Translations under genes and position numbers: made by a program
The notes under the pieces: model-generated
The model's database searches: none
Told to the model about the DNA's origin: nothing
Seen by the model: only the letters and a program-made list of their open reading frames with translations
From: Clostridiales bacterium UBA3680
GTDB taxonomy: Bacteria > Bacillota > Clostridia > Lachnospirales > CAG-274
DNA: 11,849 bases
Assembly: GCA_002372875.1 (NCBI GenBank)
Contig: DFJD01000052.1
Coordinates: 1 to 11,849, forward strand
Reading direction: 5' to 3'
In this document: positions 1 to 6,965 of the stretch, piece after piece
Numbering within the stretch: the stretch's first letter is position 1
Layout: every line of letters starts with the position of its first letter

Positions 1-63
1 TGGTGACAGTCGTTTTGAAACCTGCGGTCTGTAATAAAAATGTTTTACTGTTGAAAATTTTTC

Positions 64-92
64 TTGCATTCACGATGAAATTGTGGTACAAT
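64..92 (+). promoter_or_regulatory. Candidate sigma-A promoter for rpsB-tsf
   Basis: A TACAAT -10 box lies at 87-92, preceded by an extended -10 TG (84-85), with TTGCAT at 64-69 as a weak -35 box 17 nt upstream. Transcription would begin near 99, giving a leader of about 100 nt. The -10 is good and the -35 matches the consensus at only three positions, so the extended -10 probably carries the activity. Inferred from sequence only. Confidence 0.6.
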
Positions 93-127
93 TCGAATGT
101 TGTATTGAAAACACACACAGCTTTTTA

Positions 128-158
128 ACCCAAAAGGTGCCGCGAAAGCGGATTTGGT
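128..158 (+). promoter_or_regulatory. Structured rpsB leader hairpin
   Basis: CCGC (140-143) pairs with GCGG (148-151) around a GAAA tetraloop. A second helix below it pairs CCAAA (130-134) with TTTGG (153-157), leaving an asymmetric internal loop (135-139 against A152). It lies between the predicted transcription start and the rpsB ribosome binding site. S2 operons in other bacteria are autoregulated by S2 through leader RNA, so an S2-binding leader is a reasonable inference. I do not recognise it as a named RNA family. Confidence 0.45.
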
Positions 159-199
159 GTATAAGGTTGTGGAGGTAAAACCAAAGGAGGAAATAAACA

Positions 200-925
200 A
201 TGAGTGTTATTTCAATGAAACAATTACTTGAGGCGGGTGTTCACTTCGGTCACCAGACAAGAAGATGGAACCCTAAGATGGCAGAATACATTTTTGCCGA
301 GAGAAACGGTATCTACATCATCGACCTTCAGAAAACAGTTAAGAAGGTTGAAGAGGCTTATCGTGCCGTTGCGGACATCATTGCAGACGGCGGTGAGATT
401 CTTTTCGTAGGAACAAAGAAGCAGGCTCAGGATTCCATCAAGGAAGAGGCTGAAAGATGCGGTATGTTCTATGTAAACGAGAGATGGTTAGGCGGTATGC
501 TTACAAACTTTAAGACCATCCAGACAAGAATCAAGAAGCTTGCCGAAATCGACGCTATGATCGAGGACGGAACAATGGACGTTCTTCCTAAGAAGGAAGT
601 TGCTGTTCTTATGAAGGAAAAAGAGAAGCTTGACAAGAACATCGGCGGTATCAAGAACATGAAGAGACTTCCCGATGTTATCTTCGTTGTAGATCCTAGA
701 AAAGAGAGAATTGCCATTCAAGAGGCACACATTCTCGGTATTCCCATTGTTGCCATTGTTGATACAAACTGCGATCCCGAAGAGGTTGATTATGTAATTC
801 CCGGTAACGACGATGCTATAAGAGCCGTTAAGCTTATTGCAGGCAGAATGGCTGATGCGGTTATCGAGTCAAGACAGGGCGAGCAGGATACTCCCGTAGA
901 GGAAGAAATCGCAGAAGAAGAATAA
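200..925 (+). CDS. rpsB: 30S ribosomal protein S2
   Basis: Ribosomal protein S2 of the small subunit, 241 residues, within the normal length for the family. The N-terminus (MKQLLEAGVHFGHQTRRWNP, residues 6-25) is the conserved S2 opening; later landmarks are the NERWLGGMLTNF segment around residues 93-104, the coiled-coil arm around 110-155, and PDVIFVVDPRKE followed by IPIVAIVDTNCDPE. The acidic tail (EEEIAEEE) is also usual. The start ATG at 200 is set by an AGGAGG at 185-190; a second purine-rich GGAGGT at 171-176 lies further upstream. S2 joins late in 30S assembly and binds near S1 and the mRNA exit. It is followed by tsf, the near-universal order, with a hairpin between them. Confidence 0.98.
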   Translation: MSVISMKQLLEAGVHFGHQTRRWNPKMAEYIFAERNGIYIIDLQKTVKKVEEAYRAVADIIADGGEILFVGTKKQAQDSIKEEAERCGMFYVNERWLGGMLTNFKTIQTRIKKLAEIDAMIEDGTMDVLPKKEVAVLMKEKEKLDKNIGGIKNMKRLPDVIFVVDPRKERIAIQEAHILGIPIVAIVDTNCDPEEVDYVIPGNDDAIRAVKLIAGRMADAVIESRQGEQDTPVEEEIAEEE

Positions 926-940
926 TATACATTATTTCAC

Positions 941-973
941 AGGCTTTAGCCAAAAGGCTGAAGCCTTTTATTT
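941..973 (+). terminator. Attenuator-like hairpin between rpsB and tsf
   Basis: An 11-bp stem (941-951 against 956-966, with one G-T wobble at 947/960) closes an AAAA loop and is followed by TTTTATTT. This has the shape of an intrinsic terminator with an interrupted T tract. It sits just before the tsf ribosome binding site (974-980) and no new promoter is seen after it, so it probably lets part of transcription through and sets the rpsB:tsf ratio, or protects the rpsB 3' end. The structure is seen; the role is inferred. Confidence 0.6.
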
Positions 974-987
974 AAGGAGGAAATAAC

Positions 988-1920
988 ATGGCTGTAACAG
1001 CTGCTTTAATAAAGGAATTAAGAGAGAGAACAGGCGTTGGTATGAGTGCTTGCAAGAACGCACTTGTTGAAACCGACGGAAACATCGATGAGGCTATTGA
1101 AGTATTAAGAAAGCAGGGTCTTGCAAATGCCGCTAAGAAGGCAGGCAGAATTGCAGCAGAGGGCTTAAGCTACGCTTATATTACAGATGATAACTCCGTT
1201 GCCGTTGTTGTTGAGGTAAACTCCGAGACAGACTTCGTTGCAAAGAACGAGAAGTTCAGAACTTTCGTTGAGGACGTTGCAAAGCAGGCTATAAAGAACG
1301 ATTGCGACAGCACAGAGGCATTTCTTGCTTCAAGCTGGGACGGAGAGGCAGATACCGTTAATGACGCTCTTACAGAGATGATCTCCGTTATCGGCGAAAA
1401 GCTTTCCATAAGAAGAGTTGAAATAATAAAGAACGACGGAGCTTCAAAGCTCGTTTCCTATATCCATGCAGGCGGAAAGATCGCCGTTGTTATAGAGCTT
1501 GCAACAAGCTCCGATGATGCACAGGTTGTTCAGTGCGGTAAGAACGTTGCAATGCAGATCGCAGCTATGAACCCCAGATATGTATCCGACGATCAGGTTC
1601 CTCAGGATGTTATAGAGCATGAAAAGTCTATCCTTATGGAGCAGGCTAAGAACGATCCCAAGAACGCAAGCAAGCCCGAGAACATTCTTGAAAAGATGTT
1701 ATCCGGCAGATTAAAAAAGCAGCTTAAGGAAATGTGCCTTCTCGATCAGGAGTATGTACAGGGTGACAAGGAATCTGTTGCACAGTATGTTGCAAACGTA
1801 TCCAAGGAAATCGGCGCACCCCTTAGCATAAAGAGCTTCGTTCGTTTTGAAACAGGCGAAGGTATCGAAAAGAAAGAAGAGAACTTCGCAGAAGAGGTTG
1901 CAAAGACCATAGGTCAGTAA
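988..1920 (+). CDS. tsf: Translation elongation factor Ts
   Basis: EF-Ts, the nucleotide exchange factor that frees GDP from EF-Tu, 310 residues. The N-terminal UBA-like domain (about 1-55) contains the family signature LRERTGVGMSACKNAL (11-26). The core begins near 56 and carries the TDFVAKN motif at 81-87, which contacts the EF-Tu nucleotide site. The C-terminal part (LSGRLKKQLKEMCLLDQEYV, then a helix ending at the stop) is typical. The start ATG at 988 follows an AAGGAGG at 974-980. No terminator is visible after the stop; the pheS T-box leader begins within about 35 nt, so read-through from rpsB-tsf into the T-box is possible. Confidence 0.98.
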   Translation: MAVTAALIKELRERTGVGMSACKNALVETDGNIDEAIEVLRKQGLANAAKKAGRIAAEGLSYAYITDDNSVAVVVEVNSETDFVAKNEKFRTFVEDVAKQAIKNDCDSTEAFLASSWDGEADTVNDALTEMISVIGEKLSIRRVEIIKNDGASKLVSYIHAGGKIAVVIELATSSDDAQVVQCGKNVAMQIAAMNPRYVSDDQVPQDVIEHEKSILMEQAKNDPKNASKPENILEKMLSGRLKKQLKEMCLLDQEYVQGDKESVAQYVANVSKEIGAPLSIKSFVRFETGEGIEKKEENFAEEVAKTIGQ

Positions 1921-1942
1921 TTTCACGGCAAAAAGTTGTTTG

Positions 1943-1948
1943 TATAAA
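1943..1948 (+). promoter_or_regulatory. Possible -10 box for the pheST T-box transcript
   Basis: TATAAA at 1943-1948 would place a start near 1954-1956, which is where the base of T-box stem I begins. No good -35 lies at the right distance (TTTCAC at 1921-1926 is poor), so the call rests mainly on position. Confidence 0.35.
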
Positions 1949-1951
1949 AAC

Positions 1952-2181
1952 AGAGACGGCGAGAGTAGCAGGCACAAGGCAATTTATCAGAGAAAAATGT
2001 CGTAGGCTGAAAGCATTTTAATTGCCCGTTTGTGAAGTTCACGCCCGAGTTCGGCCTCCGAAACGGAAGTAAGAGGCTGCGTCAGGAAGCGTTAATTCCG
2101 AGAGATGTCCGTCTTTTGACGGGAATTTGGGTGGTACCGCGGTTAATTCGTCCCTTGCATTTGCAAGGGACTTTTTGTTTT
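1952..2181 (+). promoter_or_regulatory. T-box riboswitch, tRNA-Phe (UUC specifier)
   Basis: The T-box sequence TGGGTGGTACCGCGG lies at 2128-2142. Stem I can be traced: GGCG (1958-1961) with CGCC (2042-2045); CACAA (1973-1977) with TTGTG (2030-2034); GGCAATT (1978-1984) with AATTGCC (2020-2026); and AAAATG (1994-1999) with CATTTT (2014-2019) around the distal loop. The specifier loop has AGTA (1964-1967) opposite GAAG and TTC (2038-2040), a Phe codon followed by A. Stem III pairs GCCTC (2054-2058) with GAGGC (2073-2077). A GGAATT/AATTC pairing around the T-box bulge (2122-2127 with 2145-2149) gives the antiterminator. Uncharged tRNA-Phe would stabilise it and allow transcription of pheS. The specifier agrees with the downstream genes. 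Confidence 0.96.
2150..2181 (+). terminator. T-box regulated intrinsic terminator
   Basis: GTCCCTTGCA (2150-2159) pairs with TGCAAGGGAC (2162-2171), followed by TTTTTGTTTT. Its 5' arm overlaps the segment needed for the antiterminator, so the two structures exclude each other. It lies 22 nt before the pheS start. Confidence 0.93.
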
Positions 2182-2202
2182 AGAACAGGAAAGGAAACAT
2201 CA

Positions 2203-3228
2203 ATGAAGGAAAAACTCAATCAAATCAGAGAAAAAGCCTTAAAAAGACTTGAAGAAACAAAGAATATGGATAACCTTGAAGCTCTCAGAGTGGAGCTTTT
2301 GGGCAAAAAGGGTGAGCTTACGCAAATTTTGAAGGCGATGGGCTCTTTAAGCAAGGAAGAACGCCCCATAATCGGTCAGTATGCCAATGAGGTCAGAGGA
2401 CAGATCGAAGCAAAGCTTGAGGCGGTAAAAGCCGATTTTGCAAAGAAGCTTAAGCAGGAAAAGCTTAATGCCGAAAAAATAGATGTGACCATGCCCGGCA
2501 AAAAGAAGAGCATAGGCCATCTTCATCCCATGACAAAGGTTATTGAGGATATAAAGCAGATATTCATAGGAATGGGATATGAGATAGTGGAAGGACCCGA
2601 GGTGGAGACTGCCTATTATAATTTTGAGGCGCTTAACATACCGAAGGACCATCCCGCAAGAGATGAGCAGGACACCTTCTATGTTAACGGAGAGGGAGAT
2701 TTCCTTTTAAGAACACAGACATCCCCCATGCAGATACGTACCATGGAAACGCACGAGCTTCCCATAAAGATAATCGCACCCGGAAGAGTTTATCGTTCCG
2801 ATGAGGTAGATGCCACACATTCCCCTATTTTTCATCAGCTTGAGGGAATGGTTATAGACAAGAATATAACCATGGGAGACCTTAAGGGTGCTCTTGCGGT
2901 TTTTGCAAAACAGCTTTTCGGAAAAGATGCAAAGGTAAGATTCAGACCTCACCACTTCCCCTTTACAGAGCCCTCCGCGGAGATGGACGTAAGTTGCTTT
3001 GCCTGCGGCGGTAAGGGCTGCAGAGTGTGCAAAGACAGCGGATGGATAGAGGTTCTCGGCTGCGGAATGGTGCATCCCGAAGTTCTTAAAAGATGTAACA
3101 TAGACCCCGAAAAATATTCGGGCTTTGCCTTCGGTCTCGGTCTTGAGAGAATTGCGATGCAGAAATATTCCATAAGCGATTTGCGTTTGTTATACGAAAA
3201 CGATACAAGATTTCTTGAACAGTTCTGA
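2203..3228 (+). CDS. pheS: Phenylalanyl-tRNA synthetase alpha subunit
   Basis: Catalytic alpha subunit of the cytoplasmic alpha2-beta2 PheRS, which charges tRNA-Phe; 341 residues from the ATG at 2203. The open frame extends upstream to 2032, but that part is the T-box leader; the ATG at 2203 follows the terminator and an AGGAAAGGA purine tract. The N-terminal coiled coil spans about 1-90. Class II motif 1 contains GPEVE (131-135), motif 2 spans GRVYRSDEVDATHSPIFHQ (194-212), and motif 3 is GLGLER (311-316). The Ala in GFAFG (A309) is the position that sets Phe over Tyr or larger analogues in the E. coli enzyme. Four Cys (265, 268, 273, 276) form two CxxC pairs likely to bind zinc, a known variant in Gram-positive PheS. 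pheT follows after 16 nt. Confidence 0.98.
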   Translation: MKEKLNQIREKALKRLEETKNMDNLEALRVELLGKKGELTQILKAMGSLSKEERPIIGQYANEVRGQIEAKLEAVKADFAKKLKQEKLNAEKIDVTMPGKKKSIGHLHPMTKVIEDIKQIFIGMGYEIVEGPEVETAYYNFEALNIPKDHPARDEQDTFYVNGEGDFLLRTQTSPMQIRTMETHELPIKIIAPGRVYRSDEVDATHSPIFHQLEGMVIDKNITMGDLKGALAVFAKQLFGKDAKVRFRPHHFPFTEPSAEMDVSCFACGGKGCRVCKDSGWIEVLGCGMVHPEVLKRCNIDPEKYSGFAFGLGLERIAMQKYSISDLRLLYENDTRFLEQF

Positions 3229-3244
3229 TAAGGAGGAAAACGAA

Positions 3245-5635
3245 ATGGATTTACCCATAAACTGGCTAAAGAGCTATGTGGATTATGATGCCTCCACGGC
3301 GGATTTTATAGAGGATATTACAATGACCGGGCAGAAGGTGGAGTCTGTGAGAAGACTTGCCGGAGATATAACCGGTGTTATAAGCGGAAAGGTGTTACAG
3401 ATAGAAAAGCACCCCGATGCCGATAAGCTTGTTGTAACACAAATTGATGTCGGTAACGGTGAGCCCTTGCAGATAGTAACGGGTGCTCCTAACTTAAAGG
3501 TGGGAGATATAGTTCCCGTTGCCATGGTCGGAGCTACGGTATATCACGGAAACGGTGTTGAAAAAATAAAGAAGGGCAAGTTAAGAGGTGTTCCTTCAAA
3601 CGGTATGCTTTGCTCTATAGAGGAGCTTGGTTTTACGAGAAATGATTATCCCGAAGCGCCCGAGTACGGAATATATGTTTTTAAGGATGAAGTACCTTTG
3701 GGAGAAGATGTTAAGAAGCTTCTTGAAATGGATGACGAGATAGTTGAGTTTGAGATAACAAACAACCGTCCCGACTGCTACAGCATCATAGGTCTTGCAA
3801 GAGAAACCGCGGCAACATACAGAAAAGAGCTGAAATATCCCGAAATAAAGCTTGAAGAAAAGGGAGAGGGCAACTCAAAAGATTATATCGATGTGGAGAT
3901 ACTAAACCCCGAGCTTTGCCCCAGATACATAGGCAGAGTAGTTAAGAATGTAAAGGTGGAGCCTTCTCCTCTGTGGTTAAGACACAGACTTACAGCCGCA
4001 GGCGTAAGACCCATAAACAACATTGTCGACATTACAAACTATGTAATGCTTGAGCTTGGACAGCCCATGCATGCCTTTGATATAGACACCATAGATGAGG
4101 CTAAAATAATTGTCAGAAATGCAAAAGAGGGAGAAAAAATAACCACCCTTGACGGACAGGAAAGACAGCTTGACCCGTCCATGCTCGTTATATCCGATTG
4201 CAATAAGGCTGTTGCCGTGGCAGGCGTAATGGGTGGAGAAAACTCAAAGGTGAGCCCCAATGCAAAGGCCATTCTTTTCGAGTCGGCAAACTTTAACGGA
4301 GCCAGCGTAAGAGTAACGGCAAAAAAACTCGGCCTCAGAACGGACGCATCGGCAAAGTACGAAAAAAATCTCGACCCCAATCTTTCTCTTGATGCGGTAA
4401 ACAGAGCGGTACAGCTTGTTGAGATGCTCGGCTGCGGAGAGGTTTGCCCCGGAATGGTGGACTGCTATCCCAACAAAAGAGAGCCTTGGACAGTGGAATA
4501 TTCCACCGAAGGTATAAACAAACTTTTGGGTACGGAGCTTTCCGAAAAGGAAATGATCGATCTTTTGGCTCTTGTGGAGGTAAAAGCCGACGGCAAGAAG
4601 GCAGTTATACCCACATTCCGCCCCGACCTTGTGGCACAGTGCGACCTTGCCGAGGAAGTGGCAAGATTTTACGGCTATAACAATATTGCCACAACTCTTT
4701 CAACAGGAACCCCTACCGTGGGCAAAAAGTCGTTTTCACAGCTTGTTGAGGACAAAATTGCCAACACCATGGTGGCAATGGGCGCAAGCGAGGCAAAGTG
4801 CTTTTCATTTGAAAGTCCGAAGGTATTTGATAAACTGAACATTCCCGCAGACAGCAAATACAGGAAAACCGTTTCAATTTCAAATCCTCTGGGTGAGGAT
4901 TTCAGCATTATGAGAACGATTCCCGTAAACGGTATTCTCACAAGCCTTGCTACAAACTACAACAGGCGTAATCCCTCTGCGGTGCTTTTTGAAATGGGCA
5001 AGGTCTACCTTCCCGAGGAACTTCCTCTTAAGAAGCTTCCCGTTGAAGAAAAAACACTTACCATAGGAATGTACGGAAACGGCGATTTCTACGATATAAA
5101 GGGTATGGTGGATGCTCTTGCGGATACTCTTAACACAGAGCTTGATTATACACCCGAGGAAGGCATTCCCTATATGCATCCCTACAGAACGGCTAAAATA
5201 TATATAGGTGATGAATATCTGGGCTATGTGGGACAGATCCATCCCGATACGGCACAGAATTATTCCGTGGCAACAGAGTGCTACATTGCCGTGTTAAGCA
5301 TCGATCTGCTTATACAAAAAGCGGCTTTTGACAGACAGTACACGGAATTGCCTAAATATCCTTCAATACAAAGAGATATAGCCATGCTCGTTAAAGAGGA
5401 TGTGACGGTAAAACAGATAGAGAGCATAATCAAAGCAAAGGGCGGAAAACTTGTTGAAAGTGTTAAGCTTTTTGATGTGTACAAAGGAAAGCAGATCACA
5501 TCGGGCTATAAGTCGGTGGCATACAGCATTTCTTTCAGAGCCGCAGACAGAACACTTACAGGTGAGGATGTTAATCCCCCCATGGATAAGATAATGAAGG
5601 AGCTCTCCGAAAAATTGGGAGCACAGCTTAGATAA
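3245..5635 (+). CDS. pheT: Phenylalanyl-tRNA synthetase beta subunit
   Basis: Beta subunit of PheRS, 796 residues, the usual bacterial length. The frame opens at 3215 inside pheS, but the start chosen is ATG 3245, which follows AAGGAGG at 3230-3236 and gives the conserved N-terminus MDLPINWLKSYV. Domains in order: the B1 region, an OB-fold tRNA-binding domain at about 40-150 (KHPDADKL, then GAPNLKVGD and RGVPSNGMLCS); the B3/4 editing domain at about 205-390, which hydrolyses mischarged Tyr-tRNA-Phe; B5 at about 400-475; the catalytic-like core; and the FDX-ACB anticodon-binding domain at the C-terminus (about 700-796, opening ELPKYPSIQRDIAMLV). No truncation or frameshift is seen. It lies between pheS and a binding-protein gene in one apparent transcript. 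Confidence 0.98.
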   Translation: MDLPINWLKSYVDYDASTADFIEDITMTGQKVESVRRLAGDITGVISGKVLQIEKHPDADKLVVTQIDVGNGEPLQIVTGAPNLKVGDIVPVAMVGATVYHGNGVEKIKKGKLRGVPSNGMLCSIEELGFTRNDYPEAPEYGIYVFKDEVPLGEDVKKLLEMDDEIVEFEITNNRPDCYSIIGLARETAATYRKELKYPEIKLEEKGEGNSKDYIDVEILNPELCPRYIGRVVKNVKVEPSPLWLRHRLTAAGVRPINNIVDITNYVMLELGQPMHAFDIDTIDEAKIIVRNAKEGEKITTLDGQERQLDPSMLVISDCNKAVAVAGVMGGENSKVSPNAKAILFESANFNGASVRVTAKKLGLRTDASAKYEKNLDPNLSLDAVNRAVQLVEMLGCGEVCPGMVDCYPNKREPWTVEYSTEGINKLLGTELSEKEMIDLLALVEVKADGKKAVIPTFRPDLVAQCDLAEEVARFYGYNNIATTLSTGTPTVGKKSFSQLVEDKIANTMVAMGASEAKCFSFESPKVFDKLNIPADSKYRKTVSISNPLGEDFSIMRTIPVNGILTSLATNYNRRNPSAVLFEMGKVYLPEELPLKKLPVEEKTLTIGMYGNGDFYDIKGMVDALADTLNTELDYTPEEGIPYMHPYRTAKIYIGDEYLGYVGQIHPDTAQNYSVATECYIAVLSIDLLIQKAAFDRQYTELPKYPSIQRDIAMLVKEDVTVKQIESIIKAKGGKLVESVKLFDVYKGKQITSGYKSVAYSISFRAADRTLTGEDVNPPMDKIMKELSEKLGAQLR

Positions 5636-5659
5636 GTTATTCGTTAAGAGGTAGATGTC

Positions 5660-6637
5660 ATGAAAAAAACACTGATGAGTCTACTTGCCGCTGTGACCCT
5701 TATAGCGGGGTGTACTACGGCAAAAACCGAAAACGGCGGAAATTCTCAAAGTAAGACAGATGACGGTATTTACAATGTGGCAATATGCAGATATACCGAG
5801 CATGAAGCCCTTGACGAGGCAACGAGGGGGTTTAAGGATGCCCTTAGCGAAAAACTCGGAGACAAGGTGGTCTTTGAAGAGGAAAATGCGGAGGGAAATT
5901 CCGAAAAATGCAAGGAAATTGCAGAAAAATTTCTTGCCTCCGATGCCGACCTTATAATGGTAAACGCTACTCCGGCTCTTCAGCAGGTGTCAAAGTCGGT
6001 AAAGGATATCCCCATAATAGCAACCTCCGTTACCGATTATGCCGCCGCACTTGATATAACCGAATGGTCGGGAGCTACGGGCACAAACGTTACGGGCACC
6101 TCCGATCTTGCGCCTGCGGAGGAACAGGCAAAGCTTTTCAAGGAACTTTTGCCAAAAGCAAGAACCATAGGCATCCTCTACTGCTCAAATGAGATAAATT
6201 CAAGTTATCAGATCGTCGATATACAAGATGAGCTTGAATTATTGGGATATGAATGCAAGAAATATACCTTTGAAAGCGGTGCCGATGTTGAAAAGAAGAC
6301 AAAAGAGGCTTGCACCGATTGTGATGCCGTGTATATTCCCACGGACAACGTTGCAGCACAAAATGCCGAGGTGATAGAAAAAGCCGCGGGAAATGTTCCC
6401 ATAATTACGGGAGAGGAAGGTCTTTGCAAGGGCTGCGGAGTGGCTGCTCTTTCGGTGGACTATTATAATTTGGGCACATTGACAGGTCAAATGGCTTACG
6501 ATATTCTTGAAAACAAGGATAACCCCGCAGAAATGCATATACAGTATGCAAGCAGCTTTGCTAAAAAATACGTACCCGAAAGGGCGGAAAAAGCGGGAAT
6601 AACCGTTCCCGACGATTATGAAGAAATAACGGAATAA
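5660..6637 (+). CDS. ABC-type substrate-binding lipoprotein, TrpX-like
   Basis: A 325-residue exported lipoprotein. The signal peptide ends in the lipobox LIAGC, so Cys18 would be lipidated and the protein held on the outer face of the membrane. After a polar spacer (19-37), residues about 38-320 form a two-lobed periplasmic-binding fold: NVAICRYTEHEALDEATRGF, then DLIMVNATPALQQV, DIPIIATSVTDYAAA, KARTIGILYCSNEINS, and a second lobe with DAVYIPTDNVAAQN and VPIITGEEGLC. This pattern fits PF04392, whose members include the tryptophan-binding TrpX group. The start ATG 5660 follows AAGAGG (5646-5651), 24 nt after pheT, with a terminator after the stop, so it is probably the last gene of the Phe T-box unit. 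Phenylalanine or another aromatic ligand is inferred from context only. No permease or ATPase gene is in the window. Confidence 0.85.
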   Translation: MKKTLMSLLAAVTLIAGCTTAKTENGGNSQSKTDDGIYNVAICRYTEHEALDEATRGFKDALSEKLGDKVVFEEENAEGNSEKCKEIAEKFLASDADLIMVNATPALQQVSKSVKDIPIIATSVTDYAAALDITEWSGATGTNVTGTSDLAPAEEQAKLFKELLPKARTIGILYCSNEINSSYQIVDIQDELELLGYECKKYTFESGADVEKKTKEACTDCDAVYIPTDNVAAQNAEVIEKAAGNVPIITGEEGLCKGCGVAALSVDYYNLGTLTGQMAYDILENKDNPAEMHIQYASSFAKKYVPERAEKAGITVPDDYEEITE

Positions 6638-6640
6638 TGT

Positions 6641-6667
6641 AAAGCCCCCGAAAGGGGGCTTTATTAA
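6641..6667 (+). terminator. Intrinsic terminator of the pheST unit
   Basis: AAAGCCCCC (6641-6649) pairs with GGGGGCTTT (6654-6662) around a GAAA tetraloop, followed by an AT-rich tail (ATTAATT). It begins 4 nt after the binding-protein stop codon. Because both flanks are A/T runs, it could also work for transcription from the other strand. Confidence 0.9.
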
Positions 6668-6727
6668 TTGAAAAGTATGCAAATGGGGAAAATGAGTGGG
6701 GAATTACTTTACCGTAAACGAATTATA

Positions 6728-6756
6728 TTGAATTGTAAAAGGGTTTATGCTATAAT
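6728..6756 (+). promoter_or_regulatory. Strong sigma-A promoter with no obvious gene
   Basis: TTGAAT (6728-6733), a 17-nt spacer, and a perfect TATAAT (6751-6756) preceded by an extended -10 TG (6748-6749). Transcription would start near 6763. The next credible start codon is the antitoxin at 7022, which has its own promoter at 6966-6995. This is the best consensus promoter in the window, and what it serves is unclear. Confidence 0.75.
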
Positions 6757-6762
6757 CGTTTT

Positions 6763-6960
6763 ATCCAATTCTTGACGGAATAGCCTCGCTTCCGAGCGAA
6801 GCGAAAGCGGGGGTAAATGCCATCTTTTACTGAAATTATTAATAATCGGTAAAATATGTGACATAATGAAACATTTCGGCGTAATTCTGACATGAATAAA
6901 CGTAACAGTCAGAATTTTGCCGATATTTCGTATGGGGAACTGCGTTCCAAAATGTAAGCC
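6763..6960 (+). other. Structured non-coding stretch, candidate RNA or degraded element
   Basis: About 200 bases with no credible gene but dense inverted repeats. CGCTTC/GAAGCG (6787-6792/6798-6803) competes with CCTCGCTT/AAGCGGGG (6784-6791/6805-6812). TTTTAC/GTAAAA (6825-6830/6849-6854) encloses the perfect palindrome ATTATTAATAAT (6835-6846). A long imperfect pair of arms (6862-6891 and 6908-6934) has a core of 9 perfect pairs next to a 16-nt loop and a CGGC/GCCG outer block. GGAAC/GTTCC (6936-6940/6944-6948) follows. The only reading frame noted after the promoter is an 11-codon one at 6817-6852. It may be an RNA, the long leader of the toxin-antitoxin operon, or a decayed MITE-like insertion; the sequence does not decide. 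Confidence 0.45.
6862..6934. repeat. Long imperfect inverted repeat
   Basis: Arms 6862-6891 and 6908-6934 flank a 16-nt loop (6892-6907). From the loop outward there are 9 Watson-Crick pairs (6883-6891 with 6908-6916), one T-T mismatch, one G-T pair, then CGGC/GCCG plus a further T-A pair. CATA..GAAA (6862-6871) against TTTCGTATG (6926-6934) extends it with small bulges. There is no T tract after it, so it does not look like a terminator. Confidence 0.6.
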
Positions 6961-6965
6961 GACAG

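Noticed and set aside
2..34. Short open frame ending in a stop at 32-34 (GDSRFETCGL), possibly the end of an upstream gene.
   Set aside because: Only ten residues are visible and they match no family I can name, so the coding call cannot be supported.
2150..2181. Reading the pheS leader terminator as the end of the rpsB-tsf operon.
   Set aside because: It is part of the T-box switch, with the antiterminator and T-box sequence directly upstream.
2032..2202. In-frame 57-codon extension of pheS.
   Set aside because: It reads through the T-box leader and terminator; the start at 2203 has the right position and N-terminus.
6817..6852. Small frame MPSFTEIINNR after the 6728 promoter.
   Set aside because: Eleven codons, only a poor ribosome binding site, and part of it lies in a palindrome; kept only as part of the structured region.
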